The notes: generated by a model from the letters alone, not told the origin. A stretch of DNA of 64,000 nucleotides from Vibrio gallicus (GCF_024346875.1 NZ_AP024871.1:992001-1056000); one strand, 5' to 3'; counted from the stretch's first letter, positions 12,486 through 23,091 are shown. Translations and numbers: made by a program.

Positions 12486-12806
12486 ATGAGTAAGAATTTT
12501 GAATGGGTGACTCCAGATAGCGATCTCTTGGAAAAAGAGAAAACTGAGTTGAAGCCGCCGTCTTTATATCACGTTATGTTGAATAACGATGATTACACAC
12601 CGATGGATTTTGTAATTGAGATCCTAGGGCGTTTCTTTGGCATGGACGAAGACAAAGCGACGCAAACCATGCTACAGGTGCACTATCAAGGGAAAGCTTG
12701 CTGTGGCACCTTCACCGCTGAGGTTGCAGAGACCAAGGTAGTACAGGTGACAGCTTACGCAAAAGAATGTGAGCATCCATTGCTTTGCACTATGGAAAGA
12801 GCATAG
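12486..12806 (+). CDS. clpS: ATP-dependent Clp protease adaptor ClpS
   Basis: A 106-residue ClpS adaptor, which binds proteins with N-terminal Leu, Phe, Tyr or Trp and delivers them to ClpAP. The binding-pocket segment [18 protein letters not shown] (about residues 28-45) includes the conserved Asn-Asp-Asp residues that grip the substrate's alpha-amino group. The C-terminal region is the part that docks on the ClpA N-domain. It is followed 58 bases later by clpA in the same transcript. Together with aat and bpt at 15559-16963 it makes up the local N-degron pathway. Confidence 0.96.
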   Translation: MSKNFEWVTPDSDLLEKEKTELKPPSLYHVMLNNDDYTPMDFVIEILGRFFGMDEDKATQTMLQVHYQGKACCGTFTAEVAETKVVQVTAYAKECEHPLLCTMERA

Positions 12807-12864
12807 CTATAGCCAACGAGTAAAAAATTGGCATGGCTGTATTAGATGTTTATGGGAGGCCTGT

Positions 12865-15129
12865 ATGCTAAATAAAGAACTTGAAACCAGTTTGAACAAC
12901 GCGTTTGCGCAAGCACGCGACAAACGTCACGAATTTATGACCGTCGAGCATTTGTTGCTGGCGCTTCTAGATAACCAATCCGCTCAAGAAGCACTAAAAG
13001 CTTGTGGCGCAAATCTTGATATCATTCGTCAAGATTTGGATGTATTTATTGAGCAGACGACGCCACTAATTGCAGTAGATGACTCAACTCGTGAAACGCA
13101 GCCAACATTGAGCTTTCAACGTGTACTGCAGCGGGCAGTATTTCATGTGCAGTCTTCAGGGCGTAACGAAGTTTCTGGTGCTAACGTGCTGGTGGCTATT
13201 TTTAGTGAGCAAGAATCACACGCCGCGTACCTTCTGAAGAAGAATGACGTTAGCCGTCTTGATATTGTTAACTACATTTCTCATGGAATCACTAAAATAT
13301 CTAAAGATGAACCTTCTGAGTTGTTTGGCAGTAGCGAAACGGCCGAGGACGTAAATCAAGAAGATAAGCTAGAGAACTTTGCAACCAACCTCAATCAAGT
13401 CGCTCGCGCGGGCAAGATTGACCCATTGATTGGCCGTGACCAAGAACTGGAGCGCACGATACAGGTTTTGTGTCGACGCCGTAAAAACAACCCATTATTG
13501 GTAGGTGAAGCCGGGGTTGGTAAAACCGCAATTGCCGAAGGACTTGCATGGCGTATCGTTGAGGGTGATGTCCCTGAAGTGATTGCCAATAGCATTATAT
13601 ATTCTCTGGATATTGGTTCCCTACTTGCGGGTACTAAATATCGAGGCGATTTTGAAAAGCGCTTTAAAAACATCTTAAAACAGCTTGAGAAAGAGGATGA
13701 TGCGGTACTATTTATCGATGAAATTCATACGATTATCGGTGCTGGTGCAGCTTCTGGTGGGCAGGTGGATGCCGCAAACCTGATCAAACCTCTGCTGAGT
13801 AGCGGTAAACTGCGTTGTATTGGTTCCACAACATATCAAGAGTACAGCACTATCTTTGAGAAAGAGCGCGCCTTGTCTCGCCGCTTCCAAAAGATTGATG
13901 TAATCGAGCCCTCATTGGATGATACAACTAAGATCTTGATGGGGCTGAAATCGAAGTACGAGCAGCACCATGAGGTACGCTATACCAACAAAGCGCTACG
14001 AGCAGCTGTAGAGTTATCCGCTAAATATATTAATGAGCGTCATCTTCCTGATAAAGCCATTGATGTGATTGATGAGGCGGGAGCGAAGAGCCGCTTGGTT
14101 CCAAGTAGTCGTCGTAAGAAGACCGTTGGAGTAGGGGATATCGAAGCCATGGTGGCTAAGATGGCTCGTATTCCTGAAAAGTCGGTATCCTCTTCTGATA
14201 AAGATATTTTGCAAAAGCTTGATAGCAAAATGAAGATGCTGGTGTTTGGACAAGACCAAGCGATTGATGTATTGAGTGAATCGATCAAGCTGTCTCGTGC
14301 TGGACTTGGTGCTGAGAACAAGCCTGTGGGTTCTTTCTTGTTTGCAGGCCCAACTGGGGTAGGTAAAACAGAGGTGACGGTTCAACTATCCAAATTAATG
14401 GGGATTGAGCTACTTCGCTTTGATATGTCTGAATACGGTGAAAGGCACTCTATCTCACGCCTTATTGGTGCGCCTCCAGGTTATGTTGGCTATGATCAAG
14501 GTGGCTTGCTGACCGATTCTGTTATTAAGCATCCCCATTCCGTAGTGTTGCTTGATGAGATAGAGAAAGCGCACCCAGATATCTTTAACCTGCTGTTGCA
14601 GGTAATGGATAACGGTACGTTAACGGACAACAATGGGCGCAAGGCTGACTTCCGTAATGTGATTTTGGTCATGACAACGAATGCAGGTGTTGTTGAAACT
14701 GAGAAGAACTCTATTGGCCTAATCCAACAAGATCACGCTCCTGATGCAATGGCAGAGATTAAGAAGATATTTACGCCTGAGTTTAGAAACAGGTTAGATA
14801 ACACGATTTGGTTTAACAGCCTTGATGAGCATGTTATTCATCAGGTTGTCGACAAGTTCATTGTTGAGTTACAAGCTCAGTTGGACTCGCGTGGGGTTTC
14901 TCTTGAGGTAACTGAAGATGCTCGTCATTGGTTAGCAACGCGCGGTTATGATAAGGCTATGGGCGCTCGTCCAATGTCTAGAGTTATTCAAGAAAAATTG
15001 AAAAAGCCGTTGGCAAATGAGCTGTTATTTGGTTCTTTGGTAAATGGTGGGTCTGTTGTGGTTAACTTAGATGGAGAGCAGCTGAAATTTAAGTATCTAG
15101 GTACGGAAGAAGAAGCGCTTAATCATTGA
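12865..15129 (+). CDS. clpA: ATP-dependent Clp protease ATP-binding subunit ClpA
   Basis: ClpA is the AAA+ unfoldase that feeds substrates to ClpP. The 754-residue protein has the N-terminal repeat domain, a first AAA module with Walker A GEAGVGKT (about 215) and DEIHTIIGAGAA, and a second with Walker A GPTGVGKT (about 495) and LLDEIEKAHPD. It lacks the long middle domain of ClpB. The frame is open 32 codons further upstream into clpS, but GGGAGG sits 6 bases before ATG 12865 and the conserved start MLNKELETSLN begins there. E. coli ClpA is 758 residues. clpP is not in this window. Confidence 0.97.
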   Translation: MLNKELETSLNNAFAQARDKRHEFMTVEHLLLALLDNQSAQEALKACGANLDIIRQDLDVFIEQTTPLIAVDDSTRETQPTLSFQRVLQRAVFHVQSSGRNEVSGANVLVAIFSEQESHAAYLLKKNDVSRLDIVNYISHGITKISKDEPSELFGSSETAEDVNQEDKLENFATNLNQVARAGKIDPLIGRDQELERTIQVLCRRRKNNPLLVGEAGVGKTAIAEGLAWRIVEGDVPEVIANSIIYSLDIGSLLAGTKYRGDFEKRFKNILKQLEKEDDAVLFIDEIHTIIGAGAASGGQVDAANLIKPLLSSGKLRCIGSTTYQEYSTIFEKERALSRRFQKIDVIEPSLDDTTKILMGLKSKYEQHHEVRYTNKALRAAVELSAKYINERHLPDKAIDVIDEAGAKSRLVPSSRRKKTVGVGDIEAMVAKMARIPEKSVSSSDKDILQKLDSKMKMLVFGQDQAIDVLSESIKLSRAGLGAENKPVGSFLFAGPTGVGKTEVTVQLSKLMGIELLRFDMSEYGERHSISRLIGAPPGYVGYDQGGLLTDSVIKHPHSVVLLDEIEKAHPDIFNLLLQVMDNGTLTDNNGRKADFRNVILVMTTNAGVVETEKNSIGLIQQDHAPDAMAEIKKIFTPEFRNRLDNTIWFNSLDEHVIHQVVDKFIVELQAQLDSRGVSLEVTEDARHWLATRGYDKAMGARPMSRVIQEKLKKPLANELLFGSLVNGGSVVVNLDGEQLKFKYLGTEEEALNH

Positions 15130-15168
15130 TAAAGAGCGAGGCCAAGTGTCTCGCTAATGGTAGATATA

Positions 15169-15199
15169 AAAAAACGGAGCATAAGGCTCCGTTTTTTTT
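15169..15199. terminator. Bidirectional terminator between clpA and infA
   Basis: A-tract, stem ACGGAGC (15174-15180) with GCTCCGT (15186-15192), then a run of T. It serves both convergent transcripts. Confidence 0.9.
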
Positions 15200-15238
15200 G
15201 CTCATTATTAATTCAAGCCTAACTTGAATTAGAGATTA

Positions 15239-15457
<219 letters not shown>

Positions 15458-15558
15458 TTAATCCTCTTTAAAATTGGACAATTCATTAGGTGCTGTTTTG
15501 TCTGACTGCAAAATGATCTTTTGTAGTATGAGCAACCAATTAAACGTTGGGCGGTATT

Positions 15559-16257
15559 CTACCCTTGCCACCGGTGATTTACTAGCCTTTGATGCGAATC
15601 AAAGCGGACTTTATAGCTCATTGCGGGACATTCATCGATCTGATACCCCAAATAGAGCCATCTTTTGCCTTGTTTACGGGTTAACTCTAGTTGATATAAC
15701 ACAGACAGAGTCCCGATAGAAAGTTTGATATCTGGGTCATAAAAGGTATAGAAGGCGCTATTTGCGTCCTGCATTTGGTCGGTCACTGCTACTGAGATCA
15801 ATTGATTGTCAGCGTATATTTGCAGATACGATGTGGCAAAATGGGATGAATTGACGAATTTAGTAAAGTCTTGCTGGCTTGGTGGGTACATGCTGCCATC
15901 TTTGTGTCGCTTGGTGATGTAACGCTCATATATGGAAAACCAATCTGGGTCGATGGTGTTACTGATGGTCCAGGTTAAATGCTTCCCTTTATTTATTAAC
16001 CGTTTTTGGCTTTTAGATGCGGTAAAAGTTTGTGCATCTACGCGAATTGGAATGCATTTGTGGCAGGTTTCACAATAGGGGCGGTAGATGATGTCACCGC
16101 TGCGTCTAAACCCATTGGCAAGCAGTAGCTCGTAGCCATCTGCATCTTGTAGGTTGTCGTCCAACGCAACAGCTACTCGCTCTTGTTGGTCTTTTAGGTA
16201 GCTACAGGGATGGTTTTTAGTAAAACCCACGCGAATCTCTTGATTGTCTGGTTGCAT
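15559..16257 (-). CDS. bpt: Aspartate/glutamate leucyltransferase (Bpt)
   Basis: Bpt transfers leucine from Leu-tRNA to the N-terminal Asp or Glu of proteins, turning them into ClpS/ClpAP substrates. It was characterised in Vibrio vulnificus and is absent from E. coli. The 232-residue product has the cysteine cluster YRPYCETCHKCIPIRV typical of the ATE family and KRWLYLGYQIDECPAMSYK near the C-terminus. The frame extends 22 codons upstream into aat, but family members begin like the QEIRVGFTKNHPCSYL segment, so ATG 16257, 7 bases after the aat stop, is preferred. It forms an operon with aat and infA. Confidence 0.93.
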   Translation of the reverse strand: MQPDNQEIRVGFTKNHPCSYLKDQQERVAVALDDNLQDADGYELLLANGFRRSGDIIYRPYCETCHKCIPIRVDAQTFTASKSQKRLINKGKHLTWTISNTIDPDWFSIYERYITKRHKDGSMYPPSQQDFTKFVNSSHFATSYLQIYADNQLISVAVTDQMQDANSAFYTFYDPDIKLSIGTLSVLYQLELTRKQGKRWLYLGYQIDECPAMSYKVRFDSHQRLVNHRWQG

Positions 16258-16264
16258 ATTTATA

Positions 16265-16963
16265 TTAAAGCCATTGCGGTTGAAAACAATTTGTTGATAG
16301 TTGCTGCTGTCTGCCTTGGACAAGGTGCTCTAAGAATGCATCTCTGCTTAACTCGCTTGCACCGAGCGACTCAAGGTGTGGATTCATAATTTGGCAATCG
16401 ATCAAAGTACCGTGGTGCTTAACAAAGTGTAGGCAAAAATGCCAAAGGGCGACTTTAGAAGCGTTGGTTTTTAACGAGACCATTGATTCGCCGCAAAAAA
16501 CAGTGCCAACGCTTATACCATATAGACCACCAATTAATGCATCATCCTCCCACACTTCAACAGAGTGGCACCGGCCGTATTTAGCCAGTTCAACATAGGC
16601 TTGTTTCATTTCTGCTGTGATCCACGTTTCAGACTCTGAACGTGAATCTGCGCACAGATTAATTATTTGCTCGGTTGCGTGGTTAATGCTGATCTTGTAT
16701 TGATGCTTACGCTGGAATTTTTGTAAACTTTTAGCTGGTTTAAATGTCTTAGGATCGAATACTGCTCTAGGCGCAGGGCTCCACCAAAGAATGGGCTCAT
16801 TGTGGCTAAACCAAGGAAAAATCCCTTGCTGGTATGCCATGATAAGGCGCTCTTTAGAGAGATCCCCGCCAAAGGCGAGTAAGCCATTGGGCTCGTCTAA
16901 TGCTAAACTGATATCAGGGAATTCAAGGTTGTCAGCATCTAGCTGCGGTAAATATAGAGTCAT
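16265..16963 (-). CDS. aat: Leucyl/phenylalanyl-tRNA--protein transferase
   Basis: Aat attaches Leu or Phe from aminoacyl-tRNA to proteins with N-terminal Lys or Arg, creating primary N-degrons read by ClpS. The 232-residue protein matches the family closely: EPNGLLAFGGDLS near residue 24, GIFPWFSHNEPILWWSPAPR, GTVFCGESMVS and LIDCQIMNPHLESLGA. It starts the aat-bpt-infA operon. Its ATG lies only 12 bases from the divergent start at 16976, and no clear ribosome-binding site precedes it, so initiation may be leaderless or weak. The promoter must lie inside the neighbouring coding region. Confidence 0.96.
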   Translation of the reverse strand: MTLYLPQLDADNLEFPDISLALDEPNGLLAFGGDLSKERLIMAYQQGIFPWFSHNEPILWWSPAPRAVFDPKTFKPAKSLQKFQRKHQYKISINHATEQIINLCADSRSESETWITAEMKQAYVELAKYGRCHSVEVWEDDALIGGLYGISVGTVFCGESMVSLKTNASKVALWHFCLHFVKHHGTLIDCQIMNPHLESLGASELSRDAFLEHLVQGRQQQLSTNCFQPQWL

Positions 16964-16975
16964 TGAGGTGCGATA

Positions 16976-17431
16976 ATGAGAAACGTATTTTTGTTGCTAC
17001 TAATAGTTCCATTTTTAGCACAAGCTGGATACCAAAGGAATACAGCAAGGCCAGTAAACGAGGTGGTTTATGGCAAGGTTGAGACCGTCCGCTATATTTC
17101 TCAGCAAGAAATTGTCGATTCCGAAGCTAAAGGGTGGCATACCTTACTTGGCGCTGTTGTTGGCGGAGTAATAGGCAATCAATTTGGTGACGGAACAGGT
17201 AGAGAGGTCGCGACAGCGGTTGGTGCCGTTGCCGGTGCAGGTTTAACTCGACATTATGGACATCAAACTTACCGTGTTGAACATCGCTTGGTGGAGTTGT
17301 TAATCAAAACAGACAAAGGCAAGTTAATTGATGTGATTCAAGATGTTGACCCTAATATGCTGTTTTCTGCTCAAGATGAGGTGCGTATCTTGTATTTTGA
17401 TCGCGGTGTAAGAGTCGATATTGCCTTATAA
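16976..17431 (+). CDS. Glycine-zipper envelope protein (SlyB/17-kDa antigen-like)
   Basis: A 151-residue exported protein. A signal peptide (residues 1-17, cleaved after AQA) is followed by a glycine-zipper 2TM-type region at about 57-90 (GAVVGGVIGNQFGDG, then VGAVAGAGL). A C-terminal beta-rich domain has EVRILYFDRGVRVDI. Similar domains occur in SlyB and rickettsial 17-kDa antigen, but those carry a lipobox cysteine, absent here, so this one is probably periplasmic or inserted through the zipper. GAGGTG precedes the ATG. It diverges from aat with a 12-base spacing. Its exact role is unknown. Confidence 0.8.
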   Translation: MRNVFLLLLIVPFLAQAGYQRNTARPVNEVVYGKVETVRYISQQEIVDSEAKGWHTLLGAVVGGVIGNQFGDGTGREVATAVGAVAGAGLTRHYGHQTYRVEHRLVELLIKTDKGKLIDVIQDVDPNMLFSAQDEVRILYFDRGVRVDIAL

Positions 17432-17564
17432 ACGAGTGGAAATTACTAGATTTAATGTGATTTATTGGGATCTGATCTTCTTTTCTTAGAGGATTTTCGA
17501 TAGTCTGACTTTATGTTTGATTTATTGGCCTGTGTGCCAAGTAGCTTTCAAGGAAATTAAGTCA

Positions 17565-18848
17565 GTGGAAAGCCTTACCCTTCAACCAATAGCCAAGGTA
17601 AATGGTGTTATAAACCTACCCGGCTCAAAAAGTGTTTCTAACCGTGCGTTATTATTAGCGGCACTTGCATCGGGAACAACCCGCCTTACCAACTTGTTAG
17701 ATAGTGACGATATTCGTCATATGCTCAATGCCCTGCAATCTATGGGGGTTAAGTTTAACCTATCTGAAAGTAAAACCGAGTGTGAAATCCACGGCTTGGG
17801 TGGCGTGTTTAATGTCGAAGATACCTTAGAGCTGTTTTTGGGTAATGCAGGTACTGCAATGCGCCCATTAGCGGCCGCTTTATGTGCTAGTCGTGGTGAG
17901 TTTGTTCTTACCGGCGAACCGCGCATGAAAGAACGTCCGATTGGCCACTTAGTTACTGCACTTCGTGAGGCTGGGGCTGATGTGACCTATCTAGAGAACG
18001 ACGGTTTTCCACCCCTACAGATTAAAGGGACAGGCCTTAAATCTGGAACGGTATCAATTGATGGTTCAATATCGAGTCAGTTCTTAACTGCGTTCTTGAT
18101 GATAGCGCCACTGGCCGAAGGTGATATCGTTATTAATATCGAAGGTGACTTGGTGTCTAAGCCGTATATCGATATCACGCTGGATATTATGCAGAAATTC
18201 GGTGTTGAGGTAGATAACCAAGATTATCAACGCTTCTTAGTGAAAGGCGGCCAGACATATATTGCCCCTGGAGATTTTCTGGTAGAGGGCGATGCGTCAT
18301 CCGCTTCTTACTTTCTTGCTGCCGCAGCCATTCGTGGTGGCGAGATTAAGGTAACGGGAATTGGTAAAGATTCTATTCAAGGGGATGTTCAATTTGCCGA
18401 AGCGTTAGAAAAAATGGGCGCAGAGATAGAGTGGGGTAAAGACTACATTATCGCTCGTGGTGGAGAGTTGAAAGCAATCGATATGGATTTCAATCACATT
18501 CCAGATGCCGCTATGACCATTGCGACTACCGCACTTTTTGCTAAGGGCACTACTGCCATTCGTAATGTTTACAACTGGCGTGTGAAAGAGACGGATCGCT
18601 TAGCTGCGATGGCGATTGAACTGCGTAAAGTTGGCGCAACAATTGAAGAGGGTGACGATTACATTGTGGTTACGCCACCTGAGACTCTTACTCATGCGGC
18701 TATTGATACCTATGATGACCACCGTATGGCAATGTGCTTCTCGTTGGTTGCACTTAGCGATACGCCTGTGACTATCAATGACCCTAAGTGTACATCTAAA
18801 ACCTTCCCTGATTACTTTGAGAAGCTTCAAGGCCTAGTCAGTGAATAA
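17565..18848 (+). CDS. aroA: 3-phosphoshikimate 1-carboxyvinyltransferase (EPSP synthase)
   Basis: AroA condenses shikimate-3-phosphate with phosphoenolpyruvate in the shikimate pathway. The 427-residue protein has the class I signatures [31 protein letters not shown] (the PEP/glyphosate loop) and [13 protein letters not shown]. These are the glyphosate-sensitive residues as far as can be read. The frame is open to ATG 17517, but conserved homology begins [13 protein letters not shown], and AAGGAAA at 17550-17556 precedes GTG 17565 by 8 bases, as in E. coli, which has the same N-terminal sequence. serC is not adjacent. A good terminator follows. Confidence 0.97.
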   Translation: MESLTLQPIAKVNGVINLPGSKSVSNRALLLAALASGTTRLTNLLDSDDIRHMLNALQSMGVKFNLSESKTECEIHGLGGVFNVEDTLELFLGNAGTAMRPLAAALCASRGEFVLTGEPRMKERPIGHLVTALREAGADVTYLENDGFPPLQIKGTGLKSGTVSIDGSISSQFLTAFLMIAPLAEGDIVINIEGDLVSKPYIDITLDIMQKFGVEVDNQDYQRFLVKGGQTYIAPGDFLVEGDASSASYFLAAAAIRGGEIKVTGIGKDSIQGDVQFAEALEKMGAEIEWGKDYIIARGGELKAIDMDFNHIPDAAMTIATTALFAKGTTAIRNVYNWRVKETDRLAAMAIELRKVGATIEEGDDYIVVTPPETLTHAAIDTYDDHRMAMCFSLVALSDTPVTINDPKCTSKTFPDYFEKLQGLVSE

Positions 18849-18874
18849 GCTCAAGCTTTACTAAGGTTGAATGT

Positions 18875-18905
18875 AAAAAGGCTCCATTAATATGGAGCCT
18901 TTTTT
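18875..18905. terminator. Bidirectional terminator after aroA
   Basis: A-tract, stem GGCTCCAT (18880-18887), loop TAAT, stem ATGGAGCC (18892-18899) and T-tract. It lies between the convergent aroA and the Bax-like gene. Confidence 0.9.
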
Positions 18906-18929
18906 ATGCTGCTGTGACTTAGTGTCAAA

Positions 18930-19697
18930 TTAGCTTTTAGTCAGAAATTTCTTATTGTGACGAAGCATAGCTAGAATATCGTTGATATATGCGTCGGCAC
19001 GTTCAGAGTAGTTATCTAGACCGTGGATCAATTGCTCAGCAGTTGGTTCTTTATGTTGAGCACGAACTTGAGCACGGATCTGTCTGAAGTGAACATACGC
19101 TGAGTTGGTGTTTAGGTTCTTAACATAAGATGCTACAGAATCACCAACGTTATCAAACTTAGCCACTTCATGGGTTTTACCGCTTGCACGACGGCTTGGT
19201 ACAACACCACAACCTTTAGTAAAGCACCACTCACCAAAGAAGTTATTGGCAGTACGTGCAAAGCGAGATGTACCCCAGCCACTTTCATTAGCGGCTTGAA
19301 TTAGAACTAGGTTTTCTGGAATAGTGTCTACGCGAGATAGCAGTTCTTTTAGCTCTTTGTGGCCAAATTGTTTTGGCGTATAGCGATAATTTTGAGCGAT
19401 ATCTTGAACATCACTAAGGTCAGAACCTGAAAGAGTTTTACCTGAAAAACCTTTAGAGATATCTAATAACTCTTTACGTTGTTCTGTAATGATTTGGTTT
19501 TCGTGTTGTACGTGAGGACGAATAAAATCAAAGAAGGCTTGTTTCTTTTGGTTTACATCAGTGTAGCTATTAAAATCCGGTACCGCTTGGGATACCTGCT
19601 GCTTTTTAGCAATATGCGCGACACTGCATCCGACAAGTAAAGTAACAATGCCTAAGGCAATCAATAATGGTTTTTTGTTGGTAATAGACTTCACCAA
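18930..19697 (-). CDS. Bax-like glucosaminidase-domain lipoprotein
   Basis: A 255-residue envelope protein with a lipoprotein signal ending LVGC (Cys24) and a GH73-like glucosaminidase domain of the E. coli Bax type. The probable catalytic glutamate is E138 in LIQAANESGWGTSRFA, followed by NNFFGEWCFTKGCGVVPSRR with the paired cysteines seen in Bax proteins, and NSAYVHFRQIR. It should cut N-acetylglucosaminyl linkages in peptidoglycan, although Bax activity itself is poorly documented. A CRP-like palindrome lies about 100 bases upstream (19798-19813). It is monocistronic. Confidence 0.85.
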   Translation of the reverse strand: MVKSITNKKPLLIALGIVTLLVGCSVAHIAKKQQVSQAVPDFNSYTDVNQKKQAFFDFIRPHVQHENQIITEQRKELLDISKGFSGKTLSGSDLSDVQDIAQNYRYTPKQFGHKELKELLSRVDTIPENLVLIQAANESGWGTSRFARTANNFFGEWCFTKGCGVVPSRRASGKTHEVAKFDNVGDSVASYVKNLNTNSAYVHFRQIRAQVRAQHKEPTAEQLIHGLDNYSERADAYINDILAMLRHNKKFLTKS

Positions 19698-19797
19698 GCT
19701 CTCCTCAATGTATAGATTTTTGGTATTCTTTTGCCTGATATTAAGGGCTATTTCTTAGAAAAGACCTTGAATAGCTAGGATTCAATTTGAGTCAAAC

Positions 19798-19813
19798 CGT
19801 GATGTAGATCACG
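19798..19813. promoter_or_regulatory. CRP-like operator upstream of the Bax-like gene
   Basis: CGTGATGTAGATCACG is a near-perfect dyad matching the CRP pattern TGTGA-N6-TCACA with one change in each half. It is centred about 108 bases before the start codon at 19697, a workable distance for a class I site. Inferred from pattern only. Confidence 0.5.
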
Positions 19814-19887
19814 TGACTTGGGCGGGAGTGTAAGCGGTTAATGTCAGAAAAAGGTCAACTGGTTTTAAGTTTTCATATTACAATGAA

Positions 19888-19913
19888 GGTTCTAGGCTTT
19901 AGAGCCCAGAACC
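19888..19913 (-). terminator. Possible terminator after yciN
   Basis: An 11-bp stem GGTTCTAGGCT (19888-19898) with AGCCCAGAACC (19903-19913), one G-T wobble and a 4-base loop, 10 bases past the yciN stop. The following TTCATT is a poor T-tract, so termination would be partial. Confidence 0.45.
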
Positions 19914-19922
19914 CAGTGCCTT

Positions 19923-20174
19923 TTATTTCTTCTCAAGGCTGAATTGTTTAGATAGCTCGATTGCTAACAATTTAAACATATTAAATACGGCAGTAGTGTT
20001 GGGTGTAGGAAGTCCTTTTTCGTCTAGAAAATATTCGCCCTTGAAGATCAGAATGTCGTCTTTTTCTTCGACTGCGGTTGCGCGCATTCCTTCAATATAA
20101 CTGTCGTGCTGTTGAATAATGTTATTTGCGATAAGAAGTAGATCAAACTCTGAGATGATTTTTTTGTCGGTCAT
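19923..20174 (-). CDS. yciN: YciN family protein
   Basis: An 83-residue protein closely following E. coli YciN (DUF2498), also 83 residues. The LLLIANNIIQQHDSYIEG helix, the FKGEYFLDEKGLPTPN segment and TTAVFNMFKLLAIELS are the conserved blocks. The function is not established; E. coli YciN has been noted only as a small stress-related protein. Its position beside topA, divergently transcribed, is the same as in E. coli and supports orthology. No signal peptide or membrane helix is seen. Confidence 0.88.
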   Translation of the reverse strand: MTDKKIISEFDLLLIANNIIQQHDSYIEGMRATAVEEKDDILIFKGEYFLDEKGLPTPNTTAVFNMFKLLAIELSKQFSLEKK

Positions 20175-20442
20175 AATTTACTCGATGTCATTTAACTGCT
20201 GATTTCGCAATAGTCTATCTTAGTCTTGGATGTGATCCAAATCATAAACTCACGGTAATTTGTCATAAAATAGTCGAGTAAAACTTAGGTTTAATGGCAA
20301 ATTGTGTTGGCTAAATCCCATGCGATTAGAAATAAAACACTAAAAATGGGTTGATTTTCAGAAAATCTCGCTCAATAGTAAAAAAAGAATTTTGTAGAGC
20401 ACGGCGTGGTCGTGCCTAATATATAGGACAAAGCATTCAGTT

Positions 20443-23070
20443 ATGGGTAAGTCTCTCGTTATCGTGGAGTCACCAGCCAAGGCGAAAACTATTAATAAGT
20501 ATCTTGGTAAAGACTACATCGTAAAATCCAGTGTCGGTCACGTTCGTGATTTACCGACGGCTGGGCAGTCCAGTGGTGAGAAAGCAAAACCAATCTCCAC
20601 AAAAGGACTGAGTGCTGAAGAAAAAGCACGACTTAAAAAAGAAAAAGATCGCAAGTCCTTGATCAAGAAAATGGGTATCAATCCATATAATGAATGGGAA
20701 GCGAATTATAAAATCCTACCTGGTAAAGAGAAGGTAGTATCAGAACTACAGAAATTGGCCAAAGATGCTGATCATGTCTATCTCGCAACCGATTTAGACC
20801 GCGAGGGAGAAGCCATCGCTTGGCACCTTCGTGAGATCATCGGTGGCGATGAAAAGCGATATAAGCGAGTGGTCTTTAACGAGATCACTAAAAATGCAAT
20901 TCAGCAAGCCTTTGAAAGTCCTGGCGAGCTTAATATGGATGGCGTTAACGCTCAGCAAGCGCGACGTTTCCTTGACCGCGTAGTAGGCTTTATGGTCTCT
21001 CCGCTGCTATGGAAAAAAGTGGCACGTGGTTTGTCAGCAGGGCGAGTACAGTCAGTCGCGGTTAAGCTGGTGGTTGAGCGCGAACGTGAGATAAAAGCGT
21101 TTATCCCAGAAGAGTATTGGGACATCCATGCTGATACCCTGACGCAATCGGCATCAGACTTCCGTTTGATGGTTGCACAGCACAATGGGACAAGCTTTAA
21201 ACCGACCAACGAAGCGGACACCAAAGCGGCGCTGTCTATTCTTGAAAATGCCGAATATGAAGTATGTAAGCGTGAAGATCGTCCAACTAAGAGTAAACCA
21301 TCTGCACCTTACATCACCTCAACGTTGCAGCAAGCGGCGAGTACGCGCTTAGGCTATGGGGTGAAAAAGACCATGATGCTAGCTCAGCGCTTATATGAGG
21401 CCGGTTACATCACTTACATGCGTACTGACTCAACTAACCTAAGTAAAGAAGCTGTTGAGGCCGCCCGTGGATATATAGGTAGTGAATACGGTGAAGCGTA
21501 TTTACCAGCAAAACCACTGGTTTATGGTAGCAAGCAAGGTGCTCAAGAGGCGCACGAAGCGGTTCGCCCTTCTAATGTTGAAGTTAAGTCTGAAGATCTC
21601 GTAGGCGTGGATGCCGATGCGCATAAACTCTATACCCTGATTTGGAATCAATTTGTGGCATGTCAAATGACACCTGCTCAATATGATTCAACCACTATTA
21701 GCGTAAAAGCCGATGAATTTACCCTTAAAGCGAAAGGACGTATCCTTAAGTTTGATGGTTGGACTCGCGTTCAACGTCCAATGGGGAAAAATGAAGACCA
21801 GATTTTACCGGAAGTAAAACTGGGCGATAAATTAGCGCTTAAGCAACTGGATCCTAAACAGCACTTCACTAAGCCACCGGCACGCTTTACTGAAGCGGCT
21901 TTGGTTAAAGAATTGGAGAAAAAAGGTATTGGTCGTCCTTCAACGTACGCATCGATAATCTCAACGATTCAAGACCGTGGCTATGTGAAGATAGATCAAC
22001 GCCGTTTCTATGCTGAGAAAATGGGTGAGATTGTTTCTGATCGATTAAACAACAGTTTTAGCGATCTGATGAACTACGATTTTACCGCTCGAATGGAACA
22101 AAAATTAGATCAGGTTGCTGAAGGTGATGCGGCATGGACTAACGTGTTGGATAACTTCTTCAACGACTTTACGACTGAATTGGAAAAGGCGGAGCTTGAT
22201 TCAGAGCATGGCGGTATGGAACAAAACCATATCGTTATGACCGATATTGAGTGTCCAACCTGTTCACGCCCAATGGGGATACGCACCGCTTCAACAGGTG
22301 TATTCTTAGGCTGTTCAGGCTATGCACTGCCACCGAAAGAGCGTTGTAAAACCACCATTAACTTAGGGGATGAAGAGGGTATTATTAATATCCTTGAAGA
22401 AGACCCTGAAACAGCAGCCTTACGCGCTAAGAAACGTTGTCCAGTGTGCGAAACCGCAATGGATGCGTATCTTATTGATGAAAAACGCAAGCTACACGTG
22501 TGTGGTAACAACCCTAATTGTGATGGTTACGTTATTGAACACGGTGAGTTTAAGGTTAAAGGCTATGATGGTCCACTGGTCGAATGCGACAAGTGTGGTT
22601 CAGATATGGTGCTTAAAAATGGTCGCTTTGGTAAGTATATGGACTGCACCAATGACGATTGTAAGAACACTCGTAAGATATTAAGAAACGGTGAAGTCGC
22701 GCCTCCTAAAGAGGACCCAGTACATTTCCCTGAACTGCCTTGTACTCAATCGGATGCGTATTTTGTGTTGCGTGATGGTGCTTCTGGTCTGTTTATGGCA
22801 GCGAGTAACTTCCCGAAATCACGTGAAACACGGGCACCATTGGTTGAAGAATTAGCTAAGTTTAAAGATCGTATTTCACCAAAATTCCAATATCTAGCCG
22901 ATGCTCCAACGCATGATCCTGATGGTCGTCCTGCGGTTGTTCGCTTTAGTCGTAAGAGTAAAGAGAACTATGTGCGCAGTGAAAATGACGGTAAGCCAAC
23001 GGGATGGACCGGTCTATTTATAGATGGTAAATGGGAAATTACCGATAAACGCAAAAAGCCGAAGGCCTAA
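20443..23070 (+). CDS. topA: DNA topoisomerase I
   Basis: TopA relaxes negative supercoils by a type IA mechanism. The 875-residue protein has the TOPRIM domain ([10 protein letters not shown] at the start, [13 protein letters not shown] with the metal-binding acidic triad) and the catalytic tyrosine Y325 in [11 protein letters not shown]. Three C-terminal zinc-finger-type segments follow from about residue 605 ([27 protein letters not shown]) and then further ribbon domains. The length is close to E. coli's 865. It is preceded by a 268-base gap shared with yciN and ends in its own terminator. Confidence 0.97.
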   Translation: MGKSLVIVESPAKAKTINKYLGKDYIVKSSVGHVRDLPTAGQSSGEKAKPISTKGLSAEEKARLKKEKDRKSLIKKMGINPYNEWEANYKILPGKEKVVSELQKLAKDADHVYLATDLDREGEAIAWHLREIIGGDEKRYKRVVFNEITKNAIQQAFESPGELNMDGVNAQQARRFLDRVVGFMVSPLLWKKVARGLSAGRVQSVAVKLVVEREREIKAFIPEEYWDIHADTLTQSASDFRLMVAQHNGTSFKPTNEADTKAALSILENAEYEVCKREDRPTKSKPSAPYITSTLQQAASTRLGYGVKKTMMLAQRLYEAGYITYMRTDSTNLSKEAVEAARGYIGSEYGEAYLPAKPLVYGSKQGAQEAHEAVRPSNVEVKSEDLVGVDADAHKLYTLIWNQFVACQMTPAQYDSTTISVKADEFTLKAKGRILKFDGWTRVQRPMGKNEDQILPEVKLGDKLALKQLDPKQHFTKPPARFTEAALVKELEKKGIGRPSTYASIISTIQDRGYVKIDQRRFYAEKMGEIVSDRLNNSFSDLMNYDFTARMEQKLDQVAEGDAAWTNVLDNFFNDFTTELEKAELDSEHGGMEQNHIVMTDIECPTCSRPMGIRTASTGVFLGCSGYALPPKERCKTTINLGDEEGIINILEEDPETAALRAKKRCPVCETAMDAYLIDEKRKLHVCGNNPNCDGYVIEHGEFKVKGYDGPLVECDKCGSDMVLKNGRFGKYMDCTNDDCKNTRKILRNGEVAPPKEDPVHFPELPCTQSDAYFVLRDGASGLFMAASNFPKSRETRAPLVEELAKFKDRISPKFQYLADAPTHDPDGRPAVVRFSRKSKENYVRSENDGKPTGWTGLFIDGKWEITDKRKKPKA

Positions 23071-23091
23071 ATAAATAGCGTTCAGTAAATC

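Noticed and set aside
12769..12864. Upstream 32-codon extension of clpA overlapping clpS
   Set aside because: Ribosome-binding site and conserved N-terminus support ATG 12865.
20231..20246. Second CRP-like site (TGTGATCCAAATCATA) between yciN and topA
   Set aside because: Only one half-site is good; too weak to list as a feature.
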